A stretch of 64,000 bases of DNA from Isoetes taiwanensis (GCA_021234155.1 JAJEKV010000004.1:11412109-11476108), one strand, 5' to 3'; positions 49,785 to 60,430 are shown, counted from the first letter of the stretch. Numbers and translations: made by a program. Notes: generated by a model from the letters alone, not told the origin.

Positions 49785-49982
49785 ATGGTGCTCCACTTCA
49801 AACAACATTGAAGGAGAGCATCGTGCATATTGCCTTGATGCACAATGGGAAAATGATTGAATAAGGAATATTAGATGATTGGGAACTCGTGATTATTGAG
49901 CCCGACAAGGTTGCTGATGAACATGAGCTACGCAGATCTGAAAGAGCCCATTTCTCTAAAGATGCCGCAGTGTTGAGTGATT
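49785..49982 (+). pseudogene. Short unrecognised coding fragment before the LTR
   Basis: The plus strand reads ESIVHIALMHNGKMIE, a stop, then GILDDWELVIIEPDKVADEH and SKDAAVLSDL. It looks like the end of a protein-coding region cut by the LTR at 49983. The family is unknown. Confidence 0.3.
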
Positions 49983-51514
49983 TGTTATGACGTTCCAGCA
50001 TAATATACGGTCCGAATATGTATATTATATTGCCACTTCACGCATACATGTCACTTGACAAGTACTTGAGAGCCATGAAAAGTTGTGCCTAGGGGGCAAC
50101 CTCATATGTTGCACATGTATATTAAATATATGCAATTAAACCCCTTGGCCAAATGGCAAAGCCCCATTAGTCCCTTCTAACCTAAACCTAAAAGGTCATG
50201 TAAAAGGAACAAAAGGGAAAACCCTAAACCTTTTTCCTTTTCGCATTTTGGCTAACTTGAGCTGTTCCGGCCAAGGTGCTAATTCGCATTGCCAGATACC
50301 GCCAAGCCGCATTTGCACAATAGGTCTCTCAAGAGCAGCTGTCTTCAGCCCGAACGAAAGCACGGACGCGATTCGAGGAGCAGGAGCAAGCCAAGGATCA
50401 GGTAACCTGTGATTCCATTGTGCAAAGCCGACTTTTAGTCCGGCAATGAGTTAGGTGGTAGATCAGTCTTAACAGCCTTATAGATCCTAAGATCACTAGC
50501 CTTAACGAATGAACCTAAACATGTATGTTCAGATAGATAGATTAGATATTATTCAGTATCTCAGTTCTTTTATGATGATGATGTTCCATTCTATGCTCTC
50601 CGGTATATGTGGGAACTGGGAAGGGGGTAGAGGCCCTGAAACCTTTAGTAGCAAATGATTCTAGATAACCTCATTAATTCTCAATTAATGCGGCCCGTGT
50701 ACAAGAGCCCGCCTGGTTGTGAGTGGCGGGGCTAGACCGGTGGAATAAGGGGGACTTGTCCCATCACTGACTGATCCCTCTAGTGTGTAAAGCCTACCAG
50801 GGATCTTAGCGGGCTAAGGCTTAATGGTTTACCATTGCGTGTGGGCAAGGCATGAGCTCGACACCTCTTGGGTGATGAGTCACCTTCAATGAGGTTCAAG
50901 TTGAATACTGCAAAGGGCTCTCTAGCCGCCCTGCGATGAGCATGCATGCCTCTCGGGGGGGCAATCCTCCTCCCGCCTCATTGAGCCGGGAGATGCAATC
51001 CAATAGTAGCCCCTTTGGCTACATATCCGGGCAGCTATGGTCCAATCCCTAGACTCTTCAACCTGCTCTGCAAAGTGTGCACGAGAGGGGCGGATGGAGC
51101 GGACTACCCAACAACCATATTCCTATGCTAGCCCAATCCACTCTTATGAATTCTGCCCCATTGATTGACTTCGAGACCCAAGCCGCCACCCATACCCCGA
51201 GTCTCGAGTTTTGGGTAGGATCTCCCATGTGATGATGATATTGTTGATGTGTTTATACATGTATGCTATGGTGCAATCACCCTTCGAGGTGACTCTATTT
51301 GTATTTGATGTCATGTGCTTACGTTTATTCACGCTTCCGCAGCTAGGACAGTTTCGAAGGAAGACGAGATAAATGACCCATCTATTCTTCCTCATCGATC
51401 CCTTGCTAAAGGATTGGTGTTAGGTGGATGGCCTTTGTCAGCCTGGCTGCCAAGGGGATGAACTCTGCCTTCCAATATGATGGGCGCATCATAGAAGAAG
51501 TAGGAGACATCACA
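49983..51514 (+). repeat. 5' LTR of plus-strand chromovirus (copy b)
   Basis: It starts TGTTATGACGTTCC and ends GACATCACA, one base before the PBS, giving about 1.53 kb. An ATAATATAC/GTATATTAT perfect 9-base hairpin lies at 50002-50030 near the U3 start. It shares with the other LTRs the GGATCAGGTAA block near 50397, GGGAACTGGGAAGGGGGTAGAGG near 50610, GTGTGGGCAAGGCATGAGCTCG near 50838 and GCAAAGTGTGCACGAGAGG near 51070. The left edge is inferred from the TG start and not from a paired LTR. Confidence 0.75.
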
Positions 51515-51515
51515 G

Positions 51516-51531
51516 TGGTATCAGAGCCATG
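51516..51531 (+). other. Primer-binding site of plus-strand chromovirus
   Basis: TGGTATCAGAGCCATG, complementary to initiator-Met tRNA, lies one base after the LTR. Confidence 0.9.
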
Positions 51532-51733
51532 ATCTTGGTAGACCAAGATCGGGCATTGACTATTTCTCTGTTAGGACTAACAGTAGACTTTCAACCTAGG
51601 AAATATCAACCCAAGCATGAACCTCGAAAATTGGAAAAAAAAAATTCCAATCCTTAAAACAGTAAGTAGGATAATGTTAAGTTAGAAAGAACAGTAGAAA
51701 CCCCGAAAAATTTTGGCCATTAGGGAGTAACCC

Positions 51734-52013
51734 CTCACAGAATGCGCTCAAGGCAGTTTCAAAAATTTTGAACAAGGGTCTCAGACAAGACCGTGAGTGG
51801 TTGATCAATTTTGACCTAGTTAGATGCATAATTCAAGTAATCTGATAGTTCGGGGTAGCTTAGAATTGAAAATTAAGCTAGGAAAGCATGTTCTAACACT
51901 AAAAAAGTCAGATAGAAAACTAAAATTAGAGCAAAAAAGGAGTATAACCCCTCATAGAGTGCGCCCAGGACCTTTTCAAAAGTTTTGAAAGTGCTTCTCG
52001 CGCACTGTGTGAG
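51734..52013 (+). promoter_or_regulatory. Paired hairpins upstream of the H3-like gene
   Basis: The proximal hairpin has arms CTCATAGAGTGCGC (51951-51964) and GCGCACTGTGTGAG (52000-52013), 12 of 14 pairing, around a second palindrome TTTCAAAAGTTTTGAAA. The distal copy, 51734-51797, has CTCACAG...CCGTGAG arms around TTTCAAAAATTTTGAA. They are 217 bases apart and lie about 115 and 330 bases upstream of the TATA box. A third copy is at 54306-54368. Confidence 0.75.
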
Positions 52014-52127
52014 TGGTAGAGTGCTTTTTGCCTGAAATAACCTAATGTATTAATCTAGCAAACATTAATGTCTTACAAAATGGTATAACATGAAATTGCG
52101 TGTCCAAACCCTAAAACTCCCAGCACC

Positions 52128-52135
52128 TATAAATA
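52128..52135 (+). promoter_or_regulatory. TATA box of H3-like gene b
   Basis: TATAAATA in CCTATAAATAGACCC lies 109 bases upstream of the ATG at 52237 and about 600 bases downstream of the PBS. An upstream in-frame ATG at 52090 precedes the box, so if this promoter is used, translation starts at 52237. Confidence 0.65.
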
Positions 52136-52688
52136 GACCCTTAGGGTTCTTCATTTCACCTTTCTTCTCCAAATTAGCCGCCTCCGCCAAGAAGGTGATT
52201 TTAGGTGCTCGAAAGGCGATTGACCTATTTCAAAATATGACCCGCACCAAACAAACTGCTCGAGTGGTTATGCCAGACGGATCGACCAGCATCCAAGTTC
52301 TTGCAATAGAACAGAAGGCCAAGGAGGCTCAAGAGCGAGCCAGACAAGAAGAAAACCCTAACCCGTCCCGGATCTTTGAGGAGGAGGACCAAAGCAAAGA
52401 TCAAGACCGAAAGAAGAACAACCTCGGTGACCCCCACAATCAAGAAAACCCAGAGGAGCAGGGAAATAGCCAAGAGGAGAAGGACGAGGAGGACCAGCCA
52501 ATACCAGAGGAGCTAGCATATCAGCAAAATCAAGAGAAAGAAAGCAACAAAGAGGAAGAGAATTACAGAGAAGAAGGAGCGCAGAAGACAGAAGGAGCAC
52601 AAGAAATTGAAGGAGGCCAAAGGAAGGAAGGAAGGAAGGAAGTTTATTTTAACGTCCACGGAGGCCAGAGGCCTATGAGACGGTACAT

Positions 52689-53009
52689 GGGTAAAAGCAT
52701 GTTAAGGTGTACCACTTTTGGAACCTGCAAAAGTACATACACTAGGTACTTTAGAACTGGGTACTTTCTCATTTTTCTTTTCATTAAAACTAGTACAAAA
52801 GTTCAAAATAAAAGTCAAGGACGTGTTAATATTTAAAGTTAGGATAAATATGATGCTATCGAAGACCAAAATATATATAAAAGTCTTAAAATGCACCTTT
52901 TATTGACATATTACACAGGTACCCAGTACCCAGTTCTGGGTACCTTTTTAGGTACTTTTTTAGTCACTAAATAATACTTTTTAAGGGACACCCTAACATG
53001 CTTTTACCC
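52689..53009. mobile_element. MITE of 321 bases in the H3-like gene
   Basis: Terminal inverted repeats are 52689-52710 (starts GGGTAAAAGCATGTTA) and 52988-53009 (ends AACATGCTTTTACCC), pairing at 21 of 22 positions. ACAT is duplicated on both sides (52685-52688 and 53010-53013). Internal subterminal palindromes around GTACCCAGTTCTGGGTAC lie near 52921-52945. Its length is divisible by three, but it brings in stop codons. Confidence 0.92.
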
Positions 53010-53138
53010 ACATGCAGAGAACAGGCAAAAAAGCCAAAAACCCCAACACCAAAAACAAACAATGTAACTGTACAGTAGAACCCTACTACCGGGATGAAAA
53101 AACCCCCACTTGGGAGGAAAAACCCTAACAGTAGGCTC

Positions 53139-53441
53139 TCAAATACCATGCCCCCGAAGAGCAAGTCTGACGGCCGAAATCTGCATGATGTAAGCTCCTA
53201 GTCGTGCTACCATAGGTGATGCGAGTAACTGATGTAGCGGTGTGTCAGAGCATCTAAGATCCGTGTGCACTGCTCGGACATGGGCATATGCTGGGCACCG
53301 TTGGAGGACATGGTGCTCATCCTCTATCACTTGCATCTCACAACACTGACATATCCTCTCCTCCCTGGGGATCCCGTGCCCGCCATTCACCCCCCAGCGA
53401 CCCAAAACTGCCAAAGAACCCCCGTAGAAAGACAAAAACAA
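53139..53441 (-). pseudogene. LINE-like C-terminal zinc-finger fragment
   Basis: The minus strand encodes RICQCCEMQVIEDEHHVLQ followed by RCPAYAHVRAV, matching the C-x2-C...EDE-x-H-x4-CP-x-Y-x3-R pattern found after the RT domain in many LINE-type ORFs. The frame is open for 100 codons and ends at 53139. No RT, poly-A or target duplication is visible, so the insertion mechanism is unclear. Confidence 0.65.
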
Positions 53442-54305
53442 TACTGAGCAAAGGGGTTACTATAAGGGAGCGGGAGCCCAATAGACCACCATCTTCTTCC
53501 TCAGAAACAGAGTCGGATGAGGAGGTGTCAAGAGTTCCCCGCCCAGTAGAAGGCTCGGGACCTTCAAATCCAAACAATGAAGAGGAAAAACTGCAACACC
53601 ACCTCCATACCCGAAATGGCCGAAACCAACAACTGACCCCAAGAAGGGCAAGCCGGCACGAGAGTTCTTTGTAGTCAAGCACGAGCGGGAGTACAAGAAG
53701 CAATTGAAGGAGTACTAGCAATACATGAAGATGTACGAGGAGTACTCAAGGTATTATGAAGCAAACAAGGTAACGTACGTGGAGGGAGGAAGGCCAACAA
53801 AGAAGAACACCTTGAAGCCGCCCCCCAGAGAGGCCCGTACCACCTAAGAAACCAATGAAGAGGAAGTCAGACTCCTATTTTGCAAAGGCTGCTCGGGAGA
53901 TTCGACATTTTCAAAGCAGCTACGGACTGCTAATCCAAGGGCTGCGTTCGCAAGACTAACCCGAGAAATCCTGCAGGAATTCAACAAGACCGAGCGAGTG
54001 ACATATGATATGTTGCTTGGATTGCAAGAGGAAGCCGAGCAGAAGTTGGTCCAGCACTTTGAAGACTCCCTAGCATGTGCTCTCCATGCGAAAAGAGTCA
54101 CCTGTATGCCTAGAGATATGAAGTTAGCTAGGTTCATAAAGAAGGAAGATTGTTAAAATAATGTTCTTATGAAAATTTTGTAAATATAATAAAGTGTTTT
54201 GATCACGTTGTAAAGTGTAAGATTCTATTTAATAAGGTTGTAGTAATGACATGTGTAATTGAAATTAATTAATTTGGCCAAAAGTGACTGTTTTAAGCCC
54301 CACCC

Positions 54306-54368
54306 CTCACAGAGTGTGCCAGGGCCCTTTTCAAAAGTTTTGAAATTGCCTCTCGTGCACTGTGTGAG
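54306..54368 (+). promoter_or_regulatory. Third copy of the b-type hairpin
   Basis: CTCACAGAGTGTGC and GTGCACTGTGTGAG arms flank TTTTCAAAAGTTTTGAAA. It lies 150 bases after the H3-like stop codon. In the minus-strand element the equivalent position begins the ORF X promoter, but no TATA box or ORF follows here. Confidence 0.7.
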
Positions 54369-55586
54369 TGTTTTTTTATTGGATGTTAATAACTTATCAA
54401 TGATGTCTAAGATGAGATTGATTTTCGTATGCCAGATACAATGATCATCTCCAACATGCCAGATACATGAGCTACTCTGCTACATATCTACTCATGCCGC
54501 TCTGATAATCCACAAGCCTCTTCTTGTCATAGCAGATATCCTCTGCTACCACACAGTCCTGCAAAACCTTGATATTGCAGAGATCAAAAGCTTTTGGTTG
54601 TGCAACGGGCTGCATCTGATTTTTCAAAACTTCTTATGGTACAACGAAAACTTCTTATGGTACAATGACGAATGATGAACATAAGATATCTTTCCACTAT
54701 TTTTTATTTATTCCATATTTTGCTTTTGTTTCCCTGAATAACTATTTACAGGTTTATCTGCATTTGCAGCCTTGTACTAGCAAGAGGAGAGAGATCATTG
54801 ATGTCCCCAATTTTAATCAAATAATTAAGGACAATGCTTGCAACTAAAGATAGTACAGTCTCGGCCTTCTGTTTTTGAAGAATAGTACAGATGTTGCAAG
54901 CCTTGTTTATTGGCAAGTAAAGATTTTGCAAAAGATGTAAGATCGTTTGATCAAAAGAGATGGTAGCTTATGACTTTCCTCCTTTTAGCCTTTGTTCTTG
55001 GCTATATTGTAGCAATATATTCTAAATATCATTGTTCTCTTTTACCATTGATGTCCAGTATAATTTTCTGTCCGAGCAAAGATTAAAGGCTGTAAAACAA
55101 GAATGTAAAATCTTATTTCTAAAAAAAGAATGGCAGCAATAAGTTGTATTTTAATCAAATGCTTTAAATAAATGAAACCACGAGCGCAAAAAAACAACCA
55201 TTATTTAAGAGCTATGCATAACCTTAATAAGATTAAAATAATATCTAAAAATAACAATACACTTTTTCAACATGTCTTTTATTGAAAAAACATGTCCTTT
55301 ATTAGAAAAACACCTAATCAAAAACTGGGAAAAACGTGTCTTTTGTTAGTTTAAATTACGTTTTTATATAAAAAGTAGGACACGTGTCAATATTTCATTA
55401 GTTACATGGCACATTAGAAACAACACCTCGTTTTTTCTATGTGTTATAATATGTAGCAAAATAACAGGGGGTTCCAGGGGGATTTGATATAGATATAATT
55501 CTTGAAACCATAGACCATATCCCTAAAACAATTCAATGGGTTATTATAAAAAAAAAACATGGATTTAAGATAAAAAAAATAACACA
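54369..55586. other. No supported gene
   Basis: AT-rich DNA between the H3-like gene and pol. ORF X and gag, present at this position in the minus-strand element, are absent. The stretch may be an insertion or a deletion scar. Confidence 0.4.
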
Positions 55587-55665
55587 TTAGCTCACTAGTT
55601 AAATTGGTTAAAGTAGTCTTATTAGGACATTGAGTTATTTTGGTAGAGGTTCGAATCCCCGTATT
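55587..55665 (+). other. tRNA-derived sequence (SINE head or tRNA pseudogene)
   Basis: TAGCTCACTAGTTAAATTGG resembles an A box, and GGTTCGAATCCCC, 50 bases on, is a perfect B box/T-loop. The acceptor stem does not pair well, so a functional tRNA is unlikely. Confidence 0.45.
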
Positions 55666-56110
55666 TCATATTCTAAAACCGTATAGAGGCTCGATATACC
55701 ATCAAAACCTTAGGCAAACTCGTATTTGACATCTTAAAATCATAGGAGTCCCCAATCATAAATGAGCATAATCGAAACGAGTTCAACATACAGTCTGGGC
55801 CGTAGGATTGACAGATCCGACGACTGTGGTAGAATATCGAGACCTACACATATAATTCTGAAGATAAACAATATATAGTTTCACTAAAAACAATAGTAAA
55901 GGAAAAAAATACACATTGATAAAAAATCACAAAAACTATGTCATTTTTTTCTATGCGTGGATTTTCTGCCAAAAGACCACCGTGGGAAATTTCTGTCAGA
56001 AAACCACTGTTTCTTTGTGCAAATCCGGATAAATGGGCCATGTGGACTTTTGGGGCCATTTTGGTGTTGTTTTTGGCATAAAACAACACTTAAAAACAAA
56101 TGTGGACCAA
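55666..56110. other. No supported gene
   Basis: AT-rich, with a short CCACCGTGGGAAATTTCTGTC motif near 55978. Nothing else recognised. It borders the 5' truncated pol region. Confidence 0.35.
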
Positions 56111-56130
56111 AAATTGGGGTCAGTGTGTAA

Positions 56131-58330
56131 GTGATGAACATCGGCAAGTATGACTTCATCATAGGCATGGAATACCTTGGCCCGGCTGGAGCTGTGATTG
56201 ATTGTGGGAAGCGAAAAGTAACTTTGACGATGCCAGAGGGCAAGATCATTGAGATAATATGTAAAGAGGTCACCTCAATCATGCAATGCATGTCTAGTAA
56301 GAAGTTACTTAGATGCATAAAGAAGGAGCAAGTAGCCTATGTCTTTAAGCTCGAAGTTGACAAGCCAGAGACAGAGGAAGACAAAGAAGCCAAAGCATTG
56401 AGCAAGCTGCCAAAGCCAATAGCCAGGCTAGTGAAGGAATTCCATGATTTGATCCCAGATGAGATCCAGCAACTTCCACCTTACAGAGGAGTCAAGTGTG
56501 AAAGAGCACTTGAGCCACGAGCAAAGCCAACAAGTAAGGCACCCTACAAAACTCAGGAGTTGACAGAATTGAAGAAGCAATTGCAGGTCAGTTGCTAGAC
56601 CTAGGGTTTATAAGACCTAGCATCTCCCCATTCGGAGCGCCAATACTTTTTGTCAAGAAGAAAGTTGGAAGTCTCAGAATAAGCACACCATCAAGAATCG
56701 TCAATTGAATAAGCACACCATCAAGAACAAGTATGCGCTACCTCGATCAGATAATTTGATGGATCAGCTGCAAGGAGCGAAGGTTTCCTCCAAGATAGAC
56801 TTGAGGTCATGCTACCACTAGATCATAATCAAGGAAGGAGACATCCATAAGACTGCATTCAGGACGAGATATGGCCATTATGAGTTCACAGTGATGTCAT
56901 TTGGATTGTCTAATGCTCCAGCAACGTTCATGAGGCTCATGAACAATGTCTTTCACGAGTTTCTAGACATATTCATCATAGTTTTCCTTGATGATATCCT
57001 AGTCTACAACAAATCTTTGGAGGAGCATGCCCAACACTTGAGGAAAGTACTTGAAACGTTAAGGAGGCATCAGCTTTATGCGAAGCTATCCAATTGCCAC
57101 TTCGCAACAGAAAAGATGGAGTACTTGGGGCATGTGATCACAGTGGAAGGGATTTCTACTGATCCTGCGAAGATTGAAGCGGTAATTGATTGGCTGGCAC
57201 CAAAGAACATCCATGAAGTGAGGAGCTTCCTCAGCTTAGCAGGGTACTACAGAAAGTTCGTCAAGAACTTTGCAAAGGTAGCAGCGCCGTTAAAGGACCT
57301 CACCAAAGCAAAGAAGATAAAAGTCTGGGCGAGTCATTGGCAAAAGAAAGCCCACACAATGTTTGAGGCGTTGAAGGAAGCTTTAACGACTGCCCTAGAG
57401 TTAGTATCACCGGCCCCAGAGAAAGATAAGTTGGTGGCAACAGATGCTAGCAAGATTGCAACAGGAGCGATCTTAATACAGGAGGGGAGGGTGATAGCGT
57501 ATGATTCAAGAAAGATGAACGACGCCGAAACACATTACCCAACCCATGACTAGGAGTTGCTAGCAGTAACGAGAGCATTGAGAATATGGAGGCATTATCT
57601 ATTGGGAAGGAGGTTCCAATTATATAGGGACCATCAAAGTCTACAGTATGTCTTCACCCAACCACATCTCAACTTGAGACAAAGGAGATGGATGGAGTTC
57701 CTAGAGGAGTACGATTTTGTCATCATGTACAAACTAGGAAAGCTCAACGTGGCTACGGATGCGCTCTCAAGGCACCCCTTAACGACGAGAGTCCATTGCA
57801 ATGCCATATCAACACTCACCAGTAAATTTGGCAAGAAGATAGAAGAAATGTTGTCAACGGACCGAGACTTCAGGGAAGCATGGGCAAGCCTTTCTAAGGA
57901 GGCAAAAACGGACAAAGAGATGGAAAACTTCAAGCATTTTAAGAAGGGAAACCTTCAAGCATTTTAAGAAGGAAAGCAACCTATTATACCATAAGAATAA
58001 ATTGTGTGTACCAGAGTCATCAGGAGTCAGGAAGTTGATACTCCATGACACACACAATAGCCCAATAGCCGGTTTTATGAAGACCTATTTTAAGATCAGA
58101 AGTAGCTACTTCTGGTTCGGTATGAAGAAGCACATAGCTAAGTATATTCGGGAGTGCCAGCTATGTCAGCAGACGAAGGCGGAGCAACTCCGAATTCCTA
58201 GAGGATTAGAGCCATTGCCTGTGCCGACTGCGAAATGGGAGGTAATAAGCATGGACTTTATTACAGGGCTCCCGAAACCATAAGGGGCAAAGATGCATTG
58301 ATGGGGGTAGCGGACAAACTAGCTGAGAGG
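56131..58330 (+). pseudogene. Ty3/gypsy pol: protease end, RT, RNase H, integrase start
   Basis: 56131-56598 encodes the protease C-terminus (DFIIGMEYLGPAGAVIDCG) and the RT N-terminal connector. RT follows, broken by a short internal duplication of AATAAGCACACCATCAAGAA (56684, 56708) and a TAG at 56819. The frame from 56891 holds [15 protein letters not shown] and FLDDILVY. RNase H continues to 57760 but has a TAG at 57551-57553 where family members have CAG (THD-Q-ELLAV). The integrase zinc finger (LHDTHNSPIAGF...CQLCQQTK) is at 58002-58190. The first catalytic Asp region (SMDFITGLPKP) ends at 58283, after which the core is lost. By orientation and position it could be the pol of the element whose LTR starts at 49983. 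Confidence 0.9.
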
Positions 58331-58554
58331 AGGTCAAATACCTTACAAACTTTCTGAGACTGATAGTGAGAAGATTCTAGATAACCTTCTTGACATAGTA
58401 GCAGAGGAAGAGAATTGAAATCTTATATAAAATTGTCTCCAACAGTAAAATATATTATTTTATTATAATCTTAAATATCTTGATAACGAAAAGAAATGGC
58501 TCTTTTAGCAAATGGTTTGACTACATGGATTCTATATATGTTTGACATGATCAC
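58331..58554. other. Remnant between integrase break and copia insertion
   Basis: AT-rich, no coding. It ends in ATCAC, the candidate left target-site sequence for the copia element. Confidence 0.5.
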
Positions 58555-59133
58555 TGTTAGTGTGTATCAGGTTATATTATATGCATCTTATATTCATGAG
58601 AAGCAGTGGCAGTGAATATATTTTTACTACAAGAACAACCTATGAGAAGCAGTGGCAGTGGGTTGTAATGGTCTTACAGGTTGAAGATTCGTATACATAT
58701 AAGTGCTTTATGTGCTTTATGCATATAAGTGCTTTATGTGCTTTATGTGCTTGATGAAAACGCTATATTCCTTCTGTTGGCATGTGAGATATAAGCTGTA
58801 GATGAGGTTTCTATTCTGAGTCACTGAGATCTAGCCGTAACCGTCGTGCAAGATATACATAGGAATGGGGTGCCGGGTTTGAGGTGTGCGGAGCTTTCAA
58901 TGATGATGATCTATAGTTTGAGCTTAGGAAGTACTCATTGCTTAGAGTAAAAGTGATGAAATGATTTTGAGCATATCAAGGAATGAATGACCATAACTTG
59001 GCTTTCTTGATACTAGATGCTTTTGTACTTGAAGATGTTTTATTGATTTAATATTGCTAGATTGAAAGTACAAGTAAATCATTGTGTTGAACTTACATCC
59101 TTGCAAGGAATTGTTTTTTTTATTAATCCAACA
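58555..59133 (+). repeat. copia 5' LTR, 579 bases
   Basis: Begins TGTTAGTGTG and ends CCAACA. GAGAAGCAGTGGCAGTG occurs twice (58598, 58646), and ATAAGTGCTTTATGTGCTTT repeats at 58699-58750, possible enhancer-like repeats. Confidence 0.95.
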
Positions 59134-59134
59134 G

Positions 59135-59149
59135 TGGTATCAGAGCCAT
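59135..59149 (+). other. copia primer-binding site
   Basis: TGGTATCAGAGCCAT, initiator-Met type, one base after the LTR. Confidence 0.92.
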
Positions 59150-59166
59150 AAAATTCCAACTGCAGG

Positions 59167-60430
59167 ATGTCAACACGGTTTGGAGCTAATCTCCTTAATT
59201 CCATAGAGGTGTTTAAGGGAGATAGCGGATTCCAGTTATGGAAGCAAGGAATAAAGGAAGTATTGGAGTTTGAGAACTTATGGTACTTGTGTGATTCAAA
59301 TACTGCTGGTACTGGAGCAAGTAGTGGAAGTGCTGGAGCAGCTAGTGGTAGTGCCAGTGCTAGTTCTGTTGCAGGTGGTGGTGCACAAACTGAAACTGCA
59401 GATGTAAGAGGAACTGGTAGTACAAGTACTAGAGGGACAAGTCGTAAGAGAAAACGAAAATTATGGAAGCACAATCAATAATTAGTAACAAGATTGGAAC
59501 CGCGGATAAAGTTAAAATTAAGAGGTAAATCTCCAAGGAGACATGTGGAAGTATATGATTGATAACTTTGAGGTTAAATCATCCTCTCAAATTGATGTCT
59601 TTGGAAAAACAAATTTGAGAAGATTAAAACTTTATGAAAAGACAACATCACTGAATTTCTTGAGAAGTTTGAGTCTATTATTGCTGACCTTGAAGGTGCA
59701 GGAGTTGTCTTGAATGAAGATTACCAATTGCTGGCCATTTCTAGAGCTGTATCTCATAACTCACAACTTGCTACTCTTTTAAGAAATGTTGCCAGGTCAA
59801 AGGAGCATGCTATCAAAATGATTCGTACAGAGTTTGAGCAAGGGAAGGATGCAGATGATGATGAAGCAGAAATTCTATATGCTGGCAAAAGAGGTAAGAA
59901 ATTATTTGATAAAGGAAAGTTAGGTCCCTGTTTTAAATGTAACAGTTATGGACATTTGAAGAGAAACTGTCCTAAGATAGACAGAGAAATAGTATGCTAT
60001 AATTGTGAAGGGAAGGGTCATATGGCAAACAAGTGCCCTAGTCCAAAAAGAAATAAAGCACAAGATAAGAAATATTCTGAGAATAAAAACAGAGGAGGAA
60101 GAAACAGTCCAAGCTTAAATATGGTTAAAGAATCCGAGGAGGAAGAGCTGGATGAAGATATTGAGGTAAACATCTCAAATAATTATTTTTCAAAGGAAAA
60201 ATGTCATGACAAGGGTGTTCTCATTTTAGATTCAGGAGCTGAAAAATCAGTAGCGTCCAGCTCAAGGCTATTGAAAAATTGTAAGGGTGAAGCCAGTGGA
60301 CATGTTCAGTTTGGGAATGGAGAACTCAAGCAAATTAAAGATAGTGGGATGCTCGAGTTATTTGATTTGCAAGGAAAGAAGGTTGTGTTAAGAAAAGTTT
60401 TGTGTGTACCGGACTTGTTAGAAACTTAAT
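59167..60430 (+). pseudogene. copia gag and protease
   Basis: The ATG at 59167 starts MSTRFGANLLNSIEVFKGD, with the gag feature QLWKQGIKEVL. A low-complexity Gly/Ser/Ala stretch follows, and the frame stops at 59479. Coding resumes at 59710 in another frame. Two CCHC zinc knuckles, CFKCNSYGHLKRNC (near 59932) and CYNCEGKGHMANKC (near 59995), bind RNA. The protease motif LILDSGAEKSV is near 60220. The frame ends prematurely at 60429 by a one-base slip (VLCVPDLLET instead of the family VPDLVRNLISI, which appears in the next frame). Confidence 0.9.

Larger units (their letters stand above)
52237..54156 (+). pseudogene. Histone H3-like gene inside a chromovirus (copy b), interrupted by two insertions
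   Basis: The start MTRTKQTARVVMPDGS matches the H3 tail (ARTKQTARKS) at residues 2-8, with Val-Val replacing Lys9-Ser10. A long acidic/Lys-rich linker follows (EEEDQSKDQDRKKNN, repeated EEGAQK/TEGAQE). A MITE (52689-53009) and a LINE-like fragment (53139-53441) interrupt it. The linker resumes to 53870 with coiled-coil-like KKQLKEY..YMKMYEEY. The fold is AREIRHFQSSYGLLI (53891 on, frame 2), a shift near 53930, then FARLTREILQEFN, LGLQEEAEQKLVQHFEDS, CALHAKRVTCMPRDMKLAR and a stop at 54154-54156. By hand, 31 of the last 64 positions match canonical H3, with no loop-1 insertion. Cys110, His113 and Asp123 equivalents are kept. Without the insertions it is about 430 codons. Confidence 0.88.

Noticed and set aside
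52090-52236. Translation start of the H3-like gene at 52090
   Set aside because: This ATG lies upstream of the TATA box at 52128. Starting there would bury the histone-tail match 49 residues inside.
53860-54156. Centromeric H3 (CENH3) as the identity of the histone-like gene
   Set aside because: In the clearest copy the loop between alpha-1 and alpha-2 has canonical H3 length and no CENH3 signature is visible. H3-like is the safer call.
49983-54156. Plain host histone H3 variant gene unrelated to the transposon
   Set aside because: The gene starts about 600 bp after an LTR and PBS, and the same arrangement occurs in two other elements with different LTRs.
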